This document shows positions 24,376 to 32,037 of a stretch of 64,000 nucleotides of DNA, piece after piece. Position numbers and translations under genes: made by a program. The stretch's first letter is position 1. Each line of letters opens with the position of its first letter. The stretch lies in contig NZ_RBKS01000001.1 in the NCBI RefSeq assembly GCF_003634555.1, forward strand, positions 2,046,001 through 2,110,000. The letters run 5' to 3'. The notes below the pieces were generated by a model. That model did not search any database, had not been told where the DNA came from, and saw nothing but the letters and a program-made list of their open reading frames with translations. The stretch is from Frondihabitans australicus (GTDB lineage Bacteria > Actinomycetota > Actinomycetes > Actinomycetales > Microbacteriaceae).

Positions 24376-25257
24376 ATGTTTTTCCATAAGCAAGAGTTGC
24401 AGTTCACGTCGAGCCCGTCGAAGCCGGATCCCGCGTATGCGAAGAGGATGCAGGAGATCCTGGGTGGGCAGTACGGCGAGATCACGGTCGCGATGCAGTA
24501 CGGGTTCCAGGCGTGGAACAGTCACCTGCCCGGTAAGTATCGCGACCTGCTGTGCAGCATCGGCGCGGAGGAGTTCGGTCACGTCGAGATGATCGCGACC
24601 ATGATCGCGCAGCTGCTCGAGACCGCCCCCGTGGAGCAGAGCGAGGCCGCGATGAAGGCCGACCCCGTTCTCGCCGCGGTGGTGGGCGGCACCGACATCC
24701 AGGCGGCGATCGTCGCCGGTGCGGGGGTGCGTCCAGTCGACTCGAACGGCAACCCGTGGCAGGGTTCGTACATCACCGCGTCGGGCAACCTCCTCGCCGA
24801 CGTTATCGCGAACGCGAACGCCGAGATGCAGGGCCGCATTCAGGTCGCCCGCATCTACAACATGACCGACGACCACGGGGTCCGCGACATGCTGTCGTTC
24901 CTTCTCGCACGCGACACGGGCCACCAGAACCAGTGGACGGCGGCAGCGAAAGAGCTCCAGGAGGAGGGCATCGAGGAGTTGCCGATCCCGTCGAACTTCC
25001 CGCTGTCGAAGGAGTTGAGGGAGGAGGAGTACAAATTCATCAACTTCTCCGACGGGCAGGAAGCGAAGAACGGCTCATGGGCGAACGGCCCCACCCCCGA
25101 CGGGAAGGGCACGTTCACCTACCTCGACGGGCCGGAGGGCACCGTGCCGTGGCCAGCACCGACCCAGCCCGACGAGCGCTTCTACGGCACGACGCCGAAG
25201 CCCAACGTCGTCGAGAAGGTCAAAGGCGCCGTGAAAGACAAAGTCAGCAAGAAATAA
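24376..25257 (+). CDS. Manganese catalase
   Basis: 293 aa, GGAAGG ribosome binding site. Dimanganese ligands are at family-standard spacing: Glu35 (GQYGEITVAMQYGFQ), Glu66 and His69 (GAEEFGHVEM), Glu150 (NANAEMQGRIQVARIY) and His183 (DTGHQNQW). It converts hydrogen peroxide to water and oxygen without heme. The C-terminal tail has DGPEGTVPWPAPTQPDERFY and a Lys-rich end. It stands in a stress-gene neighbourhood with SRPBCC and SDR genes. Confidence 0.97.
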   Translation: MFFHKQELQFTSSPSKPDPAYAKRMQEILGGQYGEITVAMQYGFQAWNSHLPGKYRDLLCSIGAEEFGHVEMIATMIAQLLETAPVEQSEAAMKADPVLAAVVGGTDIQAAIVAGAGVRPVDSNGNPWQGSYITASGNLLADVIANANAEMQGRIQVARIYNMTDDHGVRDMLSFLLARDTGHQNQWTAAAKELQEEGIEELPIPSNFPLSKELREEEYKFINFSDGQEAKNGSWANGPTPDGKGTFTYLDGPEGTVPWPAPTQPDERFYGTTPKPNVVEKVKGAVKDKVSKK

Positions 25258-25260
25258 GGT

Positions 25261-25380
25261 GCCACCCCGGCCTCGCTCAGGCGTAGGCGCCGTCGGCGGC
25301 TGCCACCCCGGCCTCGCTCAGGCGTAGGCGCCGTCGGCGGCTGCCACCCCGGCCTCGCTCAGGCGTAGGCGCCGTCGGCG
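25261..25380. repeat. 41-bp tandem repeat, 2.9 copies
   Basis: Copies at 25261-25301, 25302-25342 and 25343-25380 are identical apart from the truncated last copy. Each unit carries the minus-strand codons for ADGAYA and a TGA, the end of the 25359 gene, so the 3' end of that gene and its downstream flank were multiplied. Probably slippage or misassembly rather than a functional array. Confidence 0.95.
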
Positions 25381-25595
25381 ATCTTCTCGGCGTACTTGCG
25401 CACGTCGGGGCCGGGCTCGTAGTCGATGAAGCGGTCTTTCAGTCGCTCGTTCAACGACCGGTAGGCGTCTTCCCATGTGCCGCCCGCGAAGTCGTGAGCC
25501 ACCGAGCTCACGGCCTCGCGGAGCACGCGGTCGGCGTCGGAGACGATCTTTTCTCGCGCCTCGTCGTTCCAACGCACGTCGTCGAGGTCACTCAC
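25359..25595 (-). CDS. Hypothetical protein, 78 aa
   Basis: GTG start overlapping the upstream stop by 4 nt. Helical, charged protein with WNDEAREKIVSDADRVLREA and FAGGTWEDAYRSLNERLKDR. The family is not recognised. It forms an operon with the SRPBCC gene. Its last codons lie in the first minus-strand copy of the 41-bp tandem repeat, which does not change the reading frame or the protein. Confidence 0.75.
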   Translation of the reverse strand: MSDLDDVRWNDEAREKIVSDADRVLREAVSSVAHDFAGGTWEDAYRSLNERLKDRFIDYEPGPDVRKYAEKIADGAYA

Positions 25596-26047
25596 GCGTC
25601 GACCTCGCCGCGCCATGCGCCGTCTTCGGAGCCCTGCGACTCGATGTACTCCTTGAAGTTCCGCAGGTCTTTCTTCACGGCGTGGTTGTCGGCACCGAGC
25701 GTGGAGCCGAGCTTCTCGAACACGCCCGTCGGCTCCCAGTCGATCTGCACGGTCAGCCGCGTCTCGGTGTCGCTGAGCTTGTGGAACGTGATGACGCCGG
25801 CGTGGTCCGCCTCGCCTCCCGTAGAGTTCCACGCGACGCGCTCATCGGGGTGCTGCTCGGTGATCTGAGCCTCGAAGGTCTTCTCGACCGGGCCGACCTT
25901 GACTTTCCAGATGGTCAGGATGTCGGTCGGCTGAGTGATCGACTCGACCTCGTCGAGGAACTTGGGGAACTCCTCGAACTGGGTCCACTGGTTGTATGCG
26001 ACGGACACGGGGACGTTGACGTCGATGGTCTCGATGGTCTGTGCCAT
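25592..26047 (-). CDS. SRPBCC family protein
   Basis: 151 aa starting MAQTIETIDVNVPVSVAYNQ after AAGGAG. WTQFEEFPKFLDEVESITQP and later WNSTGGEADHAGVITFHKL fit the polyketide cyclase/dehydrase (START-like) fold, with a hydrophobic ligand cavity. The role in actinobacteria is usually unknown; here it is linked to a small helical protein and lies close to Mn-catalase. Confidence 0.88.
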   Translation of the reverse strand: MAQTIETIDVNVPVSVAYNQWTQFEEFPKFLDEVESITQPTDILTIWKVKVGPVEKTFEAQITEQHPDERVAWNSTGGEADHAGVITFHKLSDTETRLTVQIDWEPTGVFEKLGSTLGADNHAVKKDLRNFKEYIESQGSEDGAWRGEVDA

Positions 26048-26195
26048 GTGATTCTCCTTTGCTGGAGCGGTCGACGGTAGGTCGCGGCCACCGCCGCCGC
26101 CCGCTACAGACACGATGCACGGCGTTCTGACAGACGCCCCGTCCCCCGGCCTCGGCGCTCCTGCCCCGAGTCACCGTGGCGAGCCGACCACAGAG

Positions 26196-26378
26196 TCAGC
26201 GCGGCGAGTCTCCAGCGCGGCCCTCGCGCAGGGCGGGTGACGGGGCCGTAGCCTCTGCCTCGTATCGCACCCAACTCGCCACCGCATACGGGTCGGGCTC
26301 GTGGCCTGACGCCACGGCTCGCGCGATCTCGTTCGCGTACACGTTCCGCATGTCTTCAGCTGCCCGTCTCAGCGGCAT
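26196..26378 (-). CDS. Hypothetical protein, 60 aa
   Basis: ATG preceded by GGGGGAGA at good spacing. The sequence MPLRRAAEDMRNVYANEIAR continues with AVASGHEPDPYAVASWVRYE, which is helical and protein-like. No family recognised. It is divergent from the BLUF pseudogene at 26565. Confidence 0.6.
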   Translation of the reverse strand: MPLRRAAEDMRNVYANEIARAVASGHEPDPYAVASWVRYEAEATAPSPALREGRAGDSPR

Positions 26379-26564
26379 ACCGTCTCCCCCGACGCCGCCT
26401 GCGAGCGCCCTGTCTCCAGGCTAGAAAGCCATCCACGACAGTGCGACCCCGCTTTCTGGGCTGATCGCAGGAGTCGATGGGGCGACCTCCGAGACGCCCA
26501 TCCGGGGGCTACACACGGAGGGCTGTCGTTGCCACAATGATGTGCCGACAGATCCGGAGACCCC

Positions 26565-27011
26565 ATGCTTCTTCTCGCATAGTCGAGTCGCGCCTCGTTC
26601 GACTTCGGCGACGGCGACCTCATCACCCTGCTGATGAACAGCCGCGCGTCGAACCGGCGCCTGGGCATCACGGGACTTCTGCTCCATGACGCCGGACGTT
26701 TCGTGCAGATTCTCGAGGGCGAGCCATCGGCCGTCGAGGACCGCTACGCCCGTATCGCGGGCGACCCGCGTCACACCGACGTGCGCCTGCTGCTCTGCGA
26801 GGAGGAAGACGAGCGCCGTTTCCCGAACTGGAGCATGGGCTACCGGGCCCTCAACGATCCCCTGATCGGCGCCATCCCCGGCTTCGACAGGTTCTTCGAC
26901 ACCGACCAGGTCGATTTCTCCGACGGGAGCGGCCAAGAGTCGCCGATCCACGGCCTCCTGGAGCGCTTTCGGAGCGGCGACGACCTCGCCCTCTCCGTCA
27001 GCTCCGACTGA
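26565..27011 (+). pseudogene. BLUF-domain gene with amber stop at the photoactive tyrosine
   Basis: Reads M-L-L-L-A-stop-S-S, where the intact paralogue at 1920 has M-L-L-L-A-Y-S-S. The sixth codon is TAG (26580-26582) instead of TAC/TAT, exactly the conserved Tyr. The remaining 143 codons are open and keep Asn30, Gln48 (FVQILEG), Trp89 and Met91 (NWSMGY). A ribosome binding site CGGAGA precedes the ATG. Translation from the internal ATG at 26634 would lack strand 1 and part of helix 1. Whether the amber is a mutation, an assembly error or a recoded position cannot be decided from the sequence. Confidence 0.9.
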
Positions 27012-27023
27012 GCCGCCCGCAGG

Positions 27024-27173
27024 TCAGTAGTCCGACCAGTCGTCGTCGGCCAGAGCGAGGTCGTAGTAGCTGCGGTGCTCCCCTGCCGCAACGTCCACGC
27101 CCTTCCACGCGAGCGCGTCGGTCGCCACCGAAGCGCGCGACGCCAGGGTGTCAGCCGAGGAGGAAGTCGACAT
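27024..27173 (-). CDS. Locus C microprotein, 'YYDL' family (49 aa)
   Basis: Starts MSTSSSADTLASRASVATDA and ends GEHRSYYDLALADDDWSDY. The end matches the locus A peptide 6217-6306 (EHRPYYDLDLVDCDWDD). Its start lies inside the upstream gene, overlapping by 23 nt in another frame. It is convergent with the BLUF pseudogene. Function unknown. Confidence 0.65.
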   Translation of the reverse strand: MSTSSSADTLASRASVATDALAWKGVDVAAGEHRSYYDLALADDDWSDY

Positions 27174-27330
27174 AGCGAGGCTCACCCCCGTGTCGCGCAG
27201 CACGGTCGGCCGCCGGCGTGACCGTGTCGAGCGAGGCCAGGCGGGTGTCGTTCATGAAACCCCGTCGGCGCCGCGGATATGCGCCGATGTGCGCCGGGGC
27301 GACTCCGGGGGCGCTCGAGTAGACGCTCAT
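27151..27330 (-). CDS. Locus C microprotein, 'MSxY..AYPxRR' family (59 aa)
   Basis: MSVYSSAPGVAPAHIGAYPR then RRRG, with a C-terminal EPRYVDFLLG. It is homologous to the locus A protein 6303-6518 in the first 22 residues and in the Y-x-D-F element. The ATG overlaps the preceding stop by 4 nt. Coupling and homology support translation despite its size. Confidence 0.7.
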   Translation of the reverse strand: MSVYSSAPGVAPAHIGAYPRRRRGFMNDTRLASLDTVTPAADRAARHGGEPRYVDFLLG

Positions 27331-27464
27331 CGGATCACTCCGTCGGAGACGGTCTGAGACGTGGCGTGCGTGGTGTGGACCGCCTGGTCGAGAGCATCAC
27401 GGGCCAGCATCGACGGTGAGATGTGTCGCGTACGACGCTTCATCGGGCGGGGCGTCTCGTTCAT
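27327..27464 (-). CDS. Locus C microprotein, 45 aa
   Basis: Basic N-terminus MNETPRPMKRRTRHISPSML followed by a helical segment ARDALDQAVHTTHATSQTVS. GAGGAG precedes the ATG, which itself overlaps the MarR stop by 4 nt. No homologue is seen in loci A or B. The basic start could contact nucleic acid or membrane; no function is assigned. Confidence 0.65.
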   Translation of the reverse strand: MNETPRPMKRRTRHISPSMLARDALDQAVHTTHATSQTVSDGVIR

Positions 27465-27961
27465 TCTCGCTCTCCTCGTAGGGCTCGGGTCAGGCTGTGG
27501 GCGAATCGGATGACCGCCTCGGCTTCGTCTGCCGAGAGGCGGTTGACGACGTCGACCAGGGGTGAGTCGACGTGGCTGTAGGCGGCGTCCATGTCGTGCA
27601 TGAGCTGCACGGTCGGACGGATCACGACGGCTCGGCGGTCGAATGGATGCGCAGTCTTCTCGATGCGACCGACCTTCATGAGCCGGTCGACGAGCTTGGT
27701 GACGGCAGCACTGGAGAATCCCAGGAGCCGCGCGAGGTCGTTGGGGCCCAGGTGGCGGCCGTCTCGCTCCGCCTGCATGAGATAGCGCAGCGCCAGAGTG
27801 TCGGAGGCCGTCAGGTCGAGCTGAGCCAGTGCGCGCTTCTCGGCGGCGTCCGTAGCCTCGCGCAGAAGCCGGATGGCCGCCACGACCTGGGCCCCGGCCG
27901 ACGTCTCGGGGCTGTCCGCGTAGAGATGCTGACGCTCGCGGCTCAGGAAAGTGTCGGTCAT
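27461..27961 (-). CDS. MarR-family transcriptional regulator (locus C)
   Basis: 166 aa. Winged helix at about residues 45-115: TASDTLALRYLMQAERDGRH, LGPNDLARLLGFSSAAVTKL, VDRLMKVGRIEKTAHPFDRR and the wing AVVIRPT. Flanking dimerisation helices are present. It is the second gene of locus C and its stop overlaps the next microprotein start, so the regulator and peptides are made together; autoregulation is likely. It is a different subtype from the MarR at 7234. Confidence 0.93.
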   Translation of the reverse strand: MTDTFLSRERQHLYADSPETSAGAQVVAAIRLLREATDAAEKRALAQLDLTASDTLALRYLMQAERDGRHLGPNDLARLLGFSSAAVTKLVDRLMKVGRIEKTAHPFDRRAVVIRPTVQLMHDMDAAYSHVDSPLVDVVNRLSADEAEAVIRFAHSLTRALRGERE

Positions 27962-27989
27962 CGCGCTCCTGCCTCCGTCTTCTGGTCGG

Positions 27990-28142
27990 TCACTGCAGCA
28001 CCCCCGCCGCCGCGGCGACGGCCGTGAGGAGGCACGCGACCGCAGCCGCGCCGGAGATGCCGATGGTGATCAGGTGGTGACGACGCTCGGCCTCTTGGGC
28101 GGACGAACCGGCCCGGATGGAGCGGGGGTTGATGACGCTCAT
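27990..28142 (-). CDS. Locus C first gene: 50-aa single-pass membrane peptide
   Basis: MSVINPRSIRAGSSAQEAER then RHHLITIGISGAAAVACLLT and an Ala-rich membrane segment ending GVLQ. Exactly 50 aa, like the first genes of loci A and B, with the same order of charged half then membrane half, but little direct identity. GGGAGG precedes the ATG. 28 nt separate it from the MarR gene. Confidence 0.75.
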   Translation of the reverse strand: MSVINPRSIRAGSSAQEAERRHHLITIGISGAAAVACLLTAVAAAAGVLQ

Positions 28143-28183
28143 GGTGCCTCCCTGACTCTCTCTCACACTGCGTACGTGACACA

Positions 28184-28220
28184 CCTAACTAGTAGTCAAC
28201 CAAGTTAGCAACCTAGTTGT
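28184..28220 (-). promoter_or_regulatory. Operator-like region upstream of locus C
   Basis: The sequence contains TAACT (28186-28190) and AGTTA (28203-28207) as outward arms, ACTAGTAGTCAACC between them, and CCTAGTT at 28212-28218. These elements resemble the TAGTT/AACTA palindrome of locus A and the CCTAGTT of locus B. It lies 42 nt upstream of the first locus C gene and is a good candidate for MarR autoregulation. Confidence 0.5.
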
Positions 28221-28324
28221 CCTGAAAACGCACGGGCTCGTCGCTCCTGCACGGTGACGGTGCAACGTCAAGCCCGTCAGGCGGATGCGGACCAGAAGGG
28301 CGACGTATGCGTAGCGTCGGCACG

Positions 28325-28492
28325 ATGAGCGATGACAGCACACACGACGGTCAGCCCGACGGTTCTACGAACCTCAGCGAGGCCGACAAGGAGTACACCG
28401 AGAATCTCGACGACGGTTCGACGACCGGCGATGCCGGCGACACCGACACCGACTACGTCTCCGGCGGCGAGCCGGATGAGCCCGAGGAGTAG
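28325..28492 (+). CDS. Small acidic protein, 55 aa
   Basis: MSDDSTHDGQPDGSTNLSEA and a C-terminus rich in Asp, Thr, Gly and Glu (GGEPDEPEE). The composition is disordered and strongly acidic. The ATG at 28325 is preferred to an upstream GTG because the peptide begins in the usual MSDD form. It precedes a second acidic peptide by 3 nt. Similar acidic peptides occur at 39550-39958. Function unknown; such proteins are common in actinobacterial stress regions. Confidence 0.65.
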   Translation: MSDDSTHDGQPDGSTNLSEADKEYTENLDDGSTTGDAGDTDTDYVSGGEPDEPEE

Positions 28493-28495
28493 AGC

Positions 28496-28639
28496 ATGAG
28501 CGACACGACCAACAACGATCACGACGACGACAACGGGGAGACCCACGGCATCGACCACGAGACGCCCCAGGCTGACGAGGTCGACCCCGACGAGGGGACC
28601 ACAGACGACGGCACCCCGGTCGACAACCCCGCCGGCTGA
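28496..28639 (+). CDS. Small acidic protein, 47 aa
   Basis: MSDTTNNDHDDDNGETHGID then ETPQADEVDPDEGTTDDG. Strongly acidic, no hydrophobic core. It begins 3 nt after the stop of the preceding acidic gene and ends before a strong hairpin at 28676-28710, which supports a two-gene transcript. Confidence 0.6.
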   Translation: MSDTTNNDHDDDNGETHGIDHETPQADEVDPDEGTTDDGTPVDNPAG

Positions 28640-28675
28640 GTCGGCTCCGCCGGCTGGCCCGAGGCGCGATGAATT

Positions 28676-28710
28676 AGGGCGCCGCCACGGTCGGGTCCGG
28701 GCGGCGCCCT
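28676..28710. terminator. Strong GC-rich hairpin terminator
   Basis: AGGGCGCCGCC and GGCGGCGCCCT form a perfect 11-bp stem around a 13-nt loop, 36 nt after the acidic gene pair. There is no U-run, as often in high-GC actinobacteria. Confidence 0.6.
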
Positions 28711-28857
28711 CGCGGCCGGCGCTAGGGTTCGCCGGCCGCGGCGGGGTGGGAATCGCCTCGCGTGACGCTACGCGGCCGCGCACGATGCGGACAGGGATTG
28801 ACACCGCACGTCCAGACTCCGCTCTTCGTGGCTGCGCAGCGCTGCGGCAGGCCTGTC

Positions 28858-29265
28858 TCAGCGGCGGCGGAAGTAAGCGTTCGCGCCGCCCACGAACATG
28901 AGGATGGTGGCGACGACGACCGCGACTCCGCCGATCCAGCCGAAGGCGTTGCCACCGGAGAGCGCTCCCACCCCTGCGACGCCGATCACCTGGAGGATGG
29001 CGACGATCAGGAGCACGATGCGCGCCCAGTTGCGGCCGTCGCGCATCCGGAAGACGATGATCACTTCGACGACAGCGAGGATGAACGCGAAGATGGCGGT
29101 CCCGACCAACGGCGCGGTTCCCACGCTCTGAGCGGTCGATGCGCTCGAGTTGCCGCTGACGAGACTCACGATCCCTTGCAGGATGTTGACCAGGACGACG
29201 ACGAGCCAGATGATGAACGAGACCGTGACGGTGGTCGGACGGCCGGATGAGCTGGTGGTGGACAC
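28858..29265 (-). CDS. Small integral membrane protein, 135 aa
   Basis: Four membrane segments: VSFIIWLVVVLVNILQGIVS, TAIFAFILAVVEVIIVFRMR, IVLLIVAILQVIGVAGVGAL and WIGGVAVVVATILMFVGGAN. The GTG start has AGGGAG at good spacing. RMRDGRNWARIVL between segments 2 and 3 is a motif seen in small actinobacterial membrane proteins. Function unknown. Confidence 0.85.
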   Translation of the reverse strand: MSTTSSSGRPTTVTVSFIIWLVVVLVNILQGIVSLVSGNSSASTAQSVGTAPLVGTAIFAFILAVVEVIIVFRMRDGRNWARIVLLIVAILQVIGVAGVGALSGGNAFGWIGGVAVVVATILMFVGGANAYFRRR

Positions 29266-29347
29266 TGTGACTCCCTTTCGATGCGCCGGGTGGCGCCTGT
29301 GACTGGAATCTAGTCACCTTCGAGTTTCCTGTACCCCGAGAGGTGCT

Positions 29348-30223
29348 TCAGGGCGAGCCGGTCTCGGCGCCGAGCACGCGGGTCGCCGCCGTGAAGGCCC
29401 GCTGCAGCACGACCGGGACCGGCAGGGCCCGGAGCACGTCGGACATGACCTCGACACCCCACGCGCCCGTCCAGCCCGTGCCGCGCACGGCTGACACGAA
29501 CGCGGAGACGTCGAATGCGCCGTCACCGGGCAGAAGCCTCCGGTCGAACGTGTCGCCGAAGAACGATCCGATCGCCGTGGCGGCGCCGTCGGAGATTTCG
29601 ACCGCCGTGATGGCCGACGCCGCAATTCCGGTGATTACGTCGTAAGGCGTACCGCTCCGCACGAAGTGCCAGGGGTCGAGCATCAGCCCGACGTGAGGAT
29701 CGGCCAGGGCGACGACCGCCGGCAGCACGTCGTCGACGAGGTCGAGGCCGGAGCCGGCACCCGTCTCGACCGCCAGGCGCGTGCCCGCCTCCCTAGCCTC
29801 GGTGCCGAGCCTGCCGAGCTCGTCAATGAGACGACCGGACGCGTGATCGTCACCGGGCTGCCCCGAGCCCAGCTTCATGGGGTGCGCGCCCAGGGCGGTC
29901 GCCGCGTCGAGGAGCCGACGCCTCCGGGGATCCGAGTCGGCACGCCGGTCGCCGTCGAGCCACCAGTCATTCAGGAACTCCACCTCGACGTGGGTCAGAC
30001 CGTGATCGGCGATCAGCGTGCGCGCCGACGAGAGGCCGCGAGACCTCCGCACCGACTCGAGGTCGGCCAGCTCGAGGCCGATGCCCGTGAACCCGGCCTC
30101 CGCCACGGCCGCGACCCGGTCTTCGAAGGCGACCGGGCTCTCGTCCGGAGTGAGTCCCGGGCGGACGTCACCGGCCGAGGTCCAGCAGGTCGCCAGGAGC
30201 TCGGTCGTCGGGGTGTCCCCCAC
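29348..30223 (-). CDS. Sugar phosphate isomerase/epimerase-like TIM barrel
   Basis: 291 aa. A TIM-barrel of the xylose isomerase-like (AP-endonuclease 2) superfamily: VAAVAEAGFTGIGLELADLE, HVEVEFLNDWWLDG, the metal-site region LAVETGAGSGLDLVDDVL, VGLMLDPWHFVRSGTPYD and VEISDGAA. Such proteins are epimerases or lyases of sugars and polyols. The GTG start lies 2 nt after the aldo-keto reductase stop, so it belongs to the same operon. Confidence 0.88.
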   Translation of the reverse strand: MGDTPTTELLATCWTSAGDVRPGLTPDESPVAFEDRVAAVAEAGFTGIGLELADLESVRRSRGLSSARTLIADHGLTHVEVEFLNDWWLDGDRRADSDPRRRRLLDAATALGAHPMKLGSGQPGDDHASGRLIDELGRLGTEAREAGTRLAVETGAGSGLDLVDDVLPAVVALADPHVGLMLDPWHFVRSGTPYDVITGIAASAITAVEISDGAATAIGSFFGDTFDRRLLPGDGAFDVSAFVSAVRGTGWTGAWGVEVMSDVLRALPVPVVLQRAFTAATRVLGAETGSP

Positions 30224-30225
30224 CG

Positions 30226-31257
30226 TCAGCGACCACCCGCGATGTTGCGGTTGCGCTGGGCGACTCCCGCCGTGCCGTAGGGATAATCGTCGATGCGGGG
30301 TGCGCTGGCCTCCCCGAGCCGGTCGAGCTCGTCGGCGGTCAGCTCCACCGACGACGCGCCGAGGTTGTCGACCAGCTGCTCGACGGTGCGGGCGCCCAGG
30401 ATCACGCTGGTGACCGCCGGCTGGGCCAGGAGCCACGCGATCGCCACCTGCGAGGCCGTCGCCTCGTGATCGTGCGCGGTGCCCTCGACTGCGTCGAGCA
30501 CGGCCCAGGTGCGGGGGTCGGCGTTGCGGGCCTCCCACGCCTCCATGCCGCGCGACGGGTTTTCACCGAGCCGCGAGGCACCTGTCGGCGACTCGTCTCG
30601 CCTGTACTTGCCGGTCAGCCAGCCGCCGCCGAGCGGCGACCAGGGCAGCAGGCCGACGTGCGCGTCGAGGGCGGCCGGCACCACCTCGTGCTCGATGTCG
30701 CGCACCAGCAGGCTGTACTGCGGCTGGAGGGTCACCGGCGGTTGCAGGTGCAGGGCCCTGGCCCGATGCACGGCCTTCGTCAGATGCCAGCCGAGGTAGT
30801 TCGAGAAGCCGTAGTAGCCGATCTTGCCCGCCGTGACCGCGTCGTCGAGAAAGGTCAGCGTCTCGTCGAGGGGCGTGATGGCGTCCCACGCGTGCATCTG
30901 GTAGAGGTCGATGTGCTCGACCCCGAGCCGGTCGAGGGATGCGTCGAGGGCCGTGCGGAGGTGACGCCTCGACAGGCCCAGGTCGTTGGGCCCGTCGCCC
31001 ATGGGGAAGCGCCCCTTGGTGGCGACGACCACCTGCGCGGCCTCGGCCGGGTGGTCGGCCAGCCAGTGGCCGATGATCGTCTCCGAGACGCCCGATGAGT
31101 AGACGTCGGCCGTGTCGATGAAGGTGCCGCCGTGCTCGACGAACGTGTCGAGGATGCGGTGGCTCGTGGTCTCGTCGGCCTCTACGCCGAAGGTCATGGT
31201 TCCGAGTGTCAGCTCCGACACGATCGCGCCGGAGTTACCGAGGGTTCTGTAGTCCAT
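30226..31257 (-). CDS. Aldo-keto reductase
   Basis: 343 aa beginning MDYRTLGNSGAIVSELTLGT. The AKR catalytic tetrad is visible: Asp and Tyr in FIDTADVYSSGVSE, Lys in VVATKGRFPMG and His in LYQMHAWD. NADPH-binding elements near the C-terminus include VILGARTVEQLVDNLGAS. The ATG at 31257 fits the family start. 39 nt separate it from the PIG-L gene, so it may be co-transcribed with the upstream five-gene set. Confidence 0.95.
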   Translation of the reverse strand: MDYRTLGNSGAIVSELTLGTMTFGVEADETTSHRILDTFVEHGGTFIDTADVYSSGVSETIIGHWLADHPAEAAQVVVATKGRFPMGDGPNDLGLSRRHLRTALDASLDRLGVEHIDLYQMHAWDAITPLDETLTFLDDAVTAGKIGYYGFSNYLGWHLTKAVHRARALHLQPPVTLQPQYSLLVRDIEHEVVPAALDAHVGLLPWSPLGGGWLTGKYRRDESPTGASRLGENPSRGMEAWEARNADPRTWAVLDAVEGTAHDHEATASQVAIAWLLAQPAVTSVILGARTVEQLVDNLGASSVELTADELDRLGEASAPRIDDYPYGTAGVAQRNRNIAGGR

Positions 31258-31296
31258 GCGGTGGACGCTACGCCCGGGCACGATCGAGAGCTTCCA

Positions 31297-32037
31297 TCAG
31301 GCGCGCTCGACGACGAACAGCTCGTGGTTGCGCCGGAAGTGCTCGAGGAACCTCTCGTGCAGGATGGGCCGCTCCCCCGACGTCTGAGAGTCGTAGCGGC
31401 CGAGAGCCGCGGCCTTCGCGGCCTGCGCGGAGCCCGAGAGCCCGAACGTGCCGAGGCTCGTCCACGGCACCTCAGGCCTCTCGGGAGCGCCCCAGTGCCA
31501 GAGCCAGATGGGGTACGCCCACACGGTCCACGCGCGGCGGGCGGCGAGGTCGTCGACGATCTCGCCGACCACCCGGTGGTCGCGGTGCCCGTCCCCGCGC
31601 CACGGTGCGACGACCACGGCTCGGGCCGGCGCGACGTCACTCGCCAGCAGGGTGTCGAGAGCGTCGGAGACGGCGGCGCGCTCCTCGCGGACGCCCCCGT
31701 CGGCGAAGCCCAGCAGCCGCACGTCGTCGACGCCCAGCAGCGCGAGAGCCGCCCGGGCCTCGTCGGCCCGCTCCCGGGCGAGAGCGTCACGCCGGTCCGG
31801 CCCCGCCGTGGGATCGGCCGCGGCCCCGTCGGTGACGATGGCGACCGAGACCTCGAGGCCTCGTGCGACGGCGGCCGCGAGGAGTCCCCCGGCGCCGAGC
31901 GTCTCGTCGTCGGGGTGGGCGGCGACGACCACGAGACGGTCGAAGCCGGAGAGCCCGAGCCGGGGAAGTCGTGACCACCTCGGATCGTCCGCCCACTCCG
32001 ACGCGGCCGTGCCCGGGTCGTCGGAGTCGAAGATCAC
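31297..32037 (-). CDS. PIG-L/LmbE-family deacetylase
   Basis: 246 aa. The zinc-site motif is HPDDE at residues 41-45 (VVVAAHPDDETLGAGG) and the second His motif is in GDGHRDHRVVGEI. Family members remove N-acetyl groups from GlcNAc-containing lipids or thiols, e.g. GlcNAc-PI or MshB substrates. The GTG at 32037 overlaps the upstream stop by 4 nt; a second GTG lies one codon upstream. It is the fifth gene of the minus-strand set that begins with the alcohol dehydrogenase. Confidence 0.93.
   Translation of the reverse strand: MIFDSDDPGTAASEWADDPRWSRLPRLGLSGFDRLVVVAAHPDDETLGAGGLLAAAVARGLEVSVAIVTDGAAADPTAGPDRRDALARERADEARAALALLGVDDVRLLGFADGGVREERAAVSDALDTLLASDVAPARAVVVAPWRGDGHRDHRVVGEIVDDLAARRAWTVWAYPIWLWHWGAPERPEVPWTSLGTFGLSGSAQAAKAAALGRYDSQTSGERPILHERFLEHFRRNHELFVVERA

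Noticed and set aside
25261-25380. Possible CRISPR array from regularly repeated sequence.
   Set aside because: Contiguous tandem copies without spacers and including coding sequence; no cas genes.
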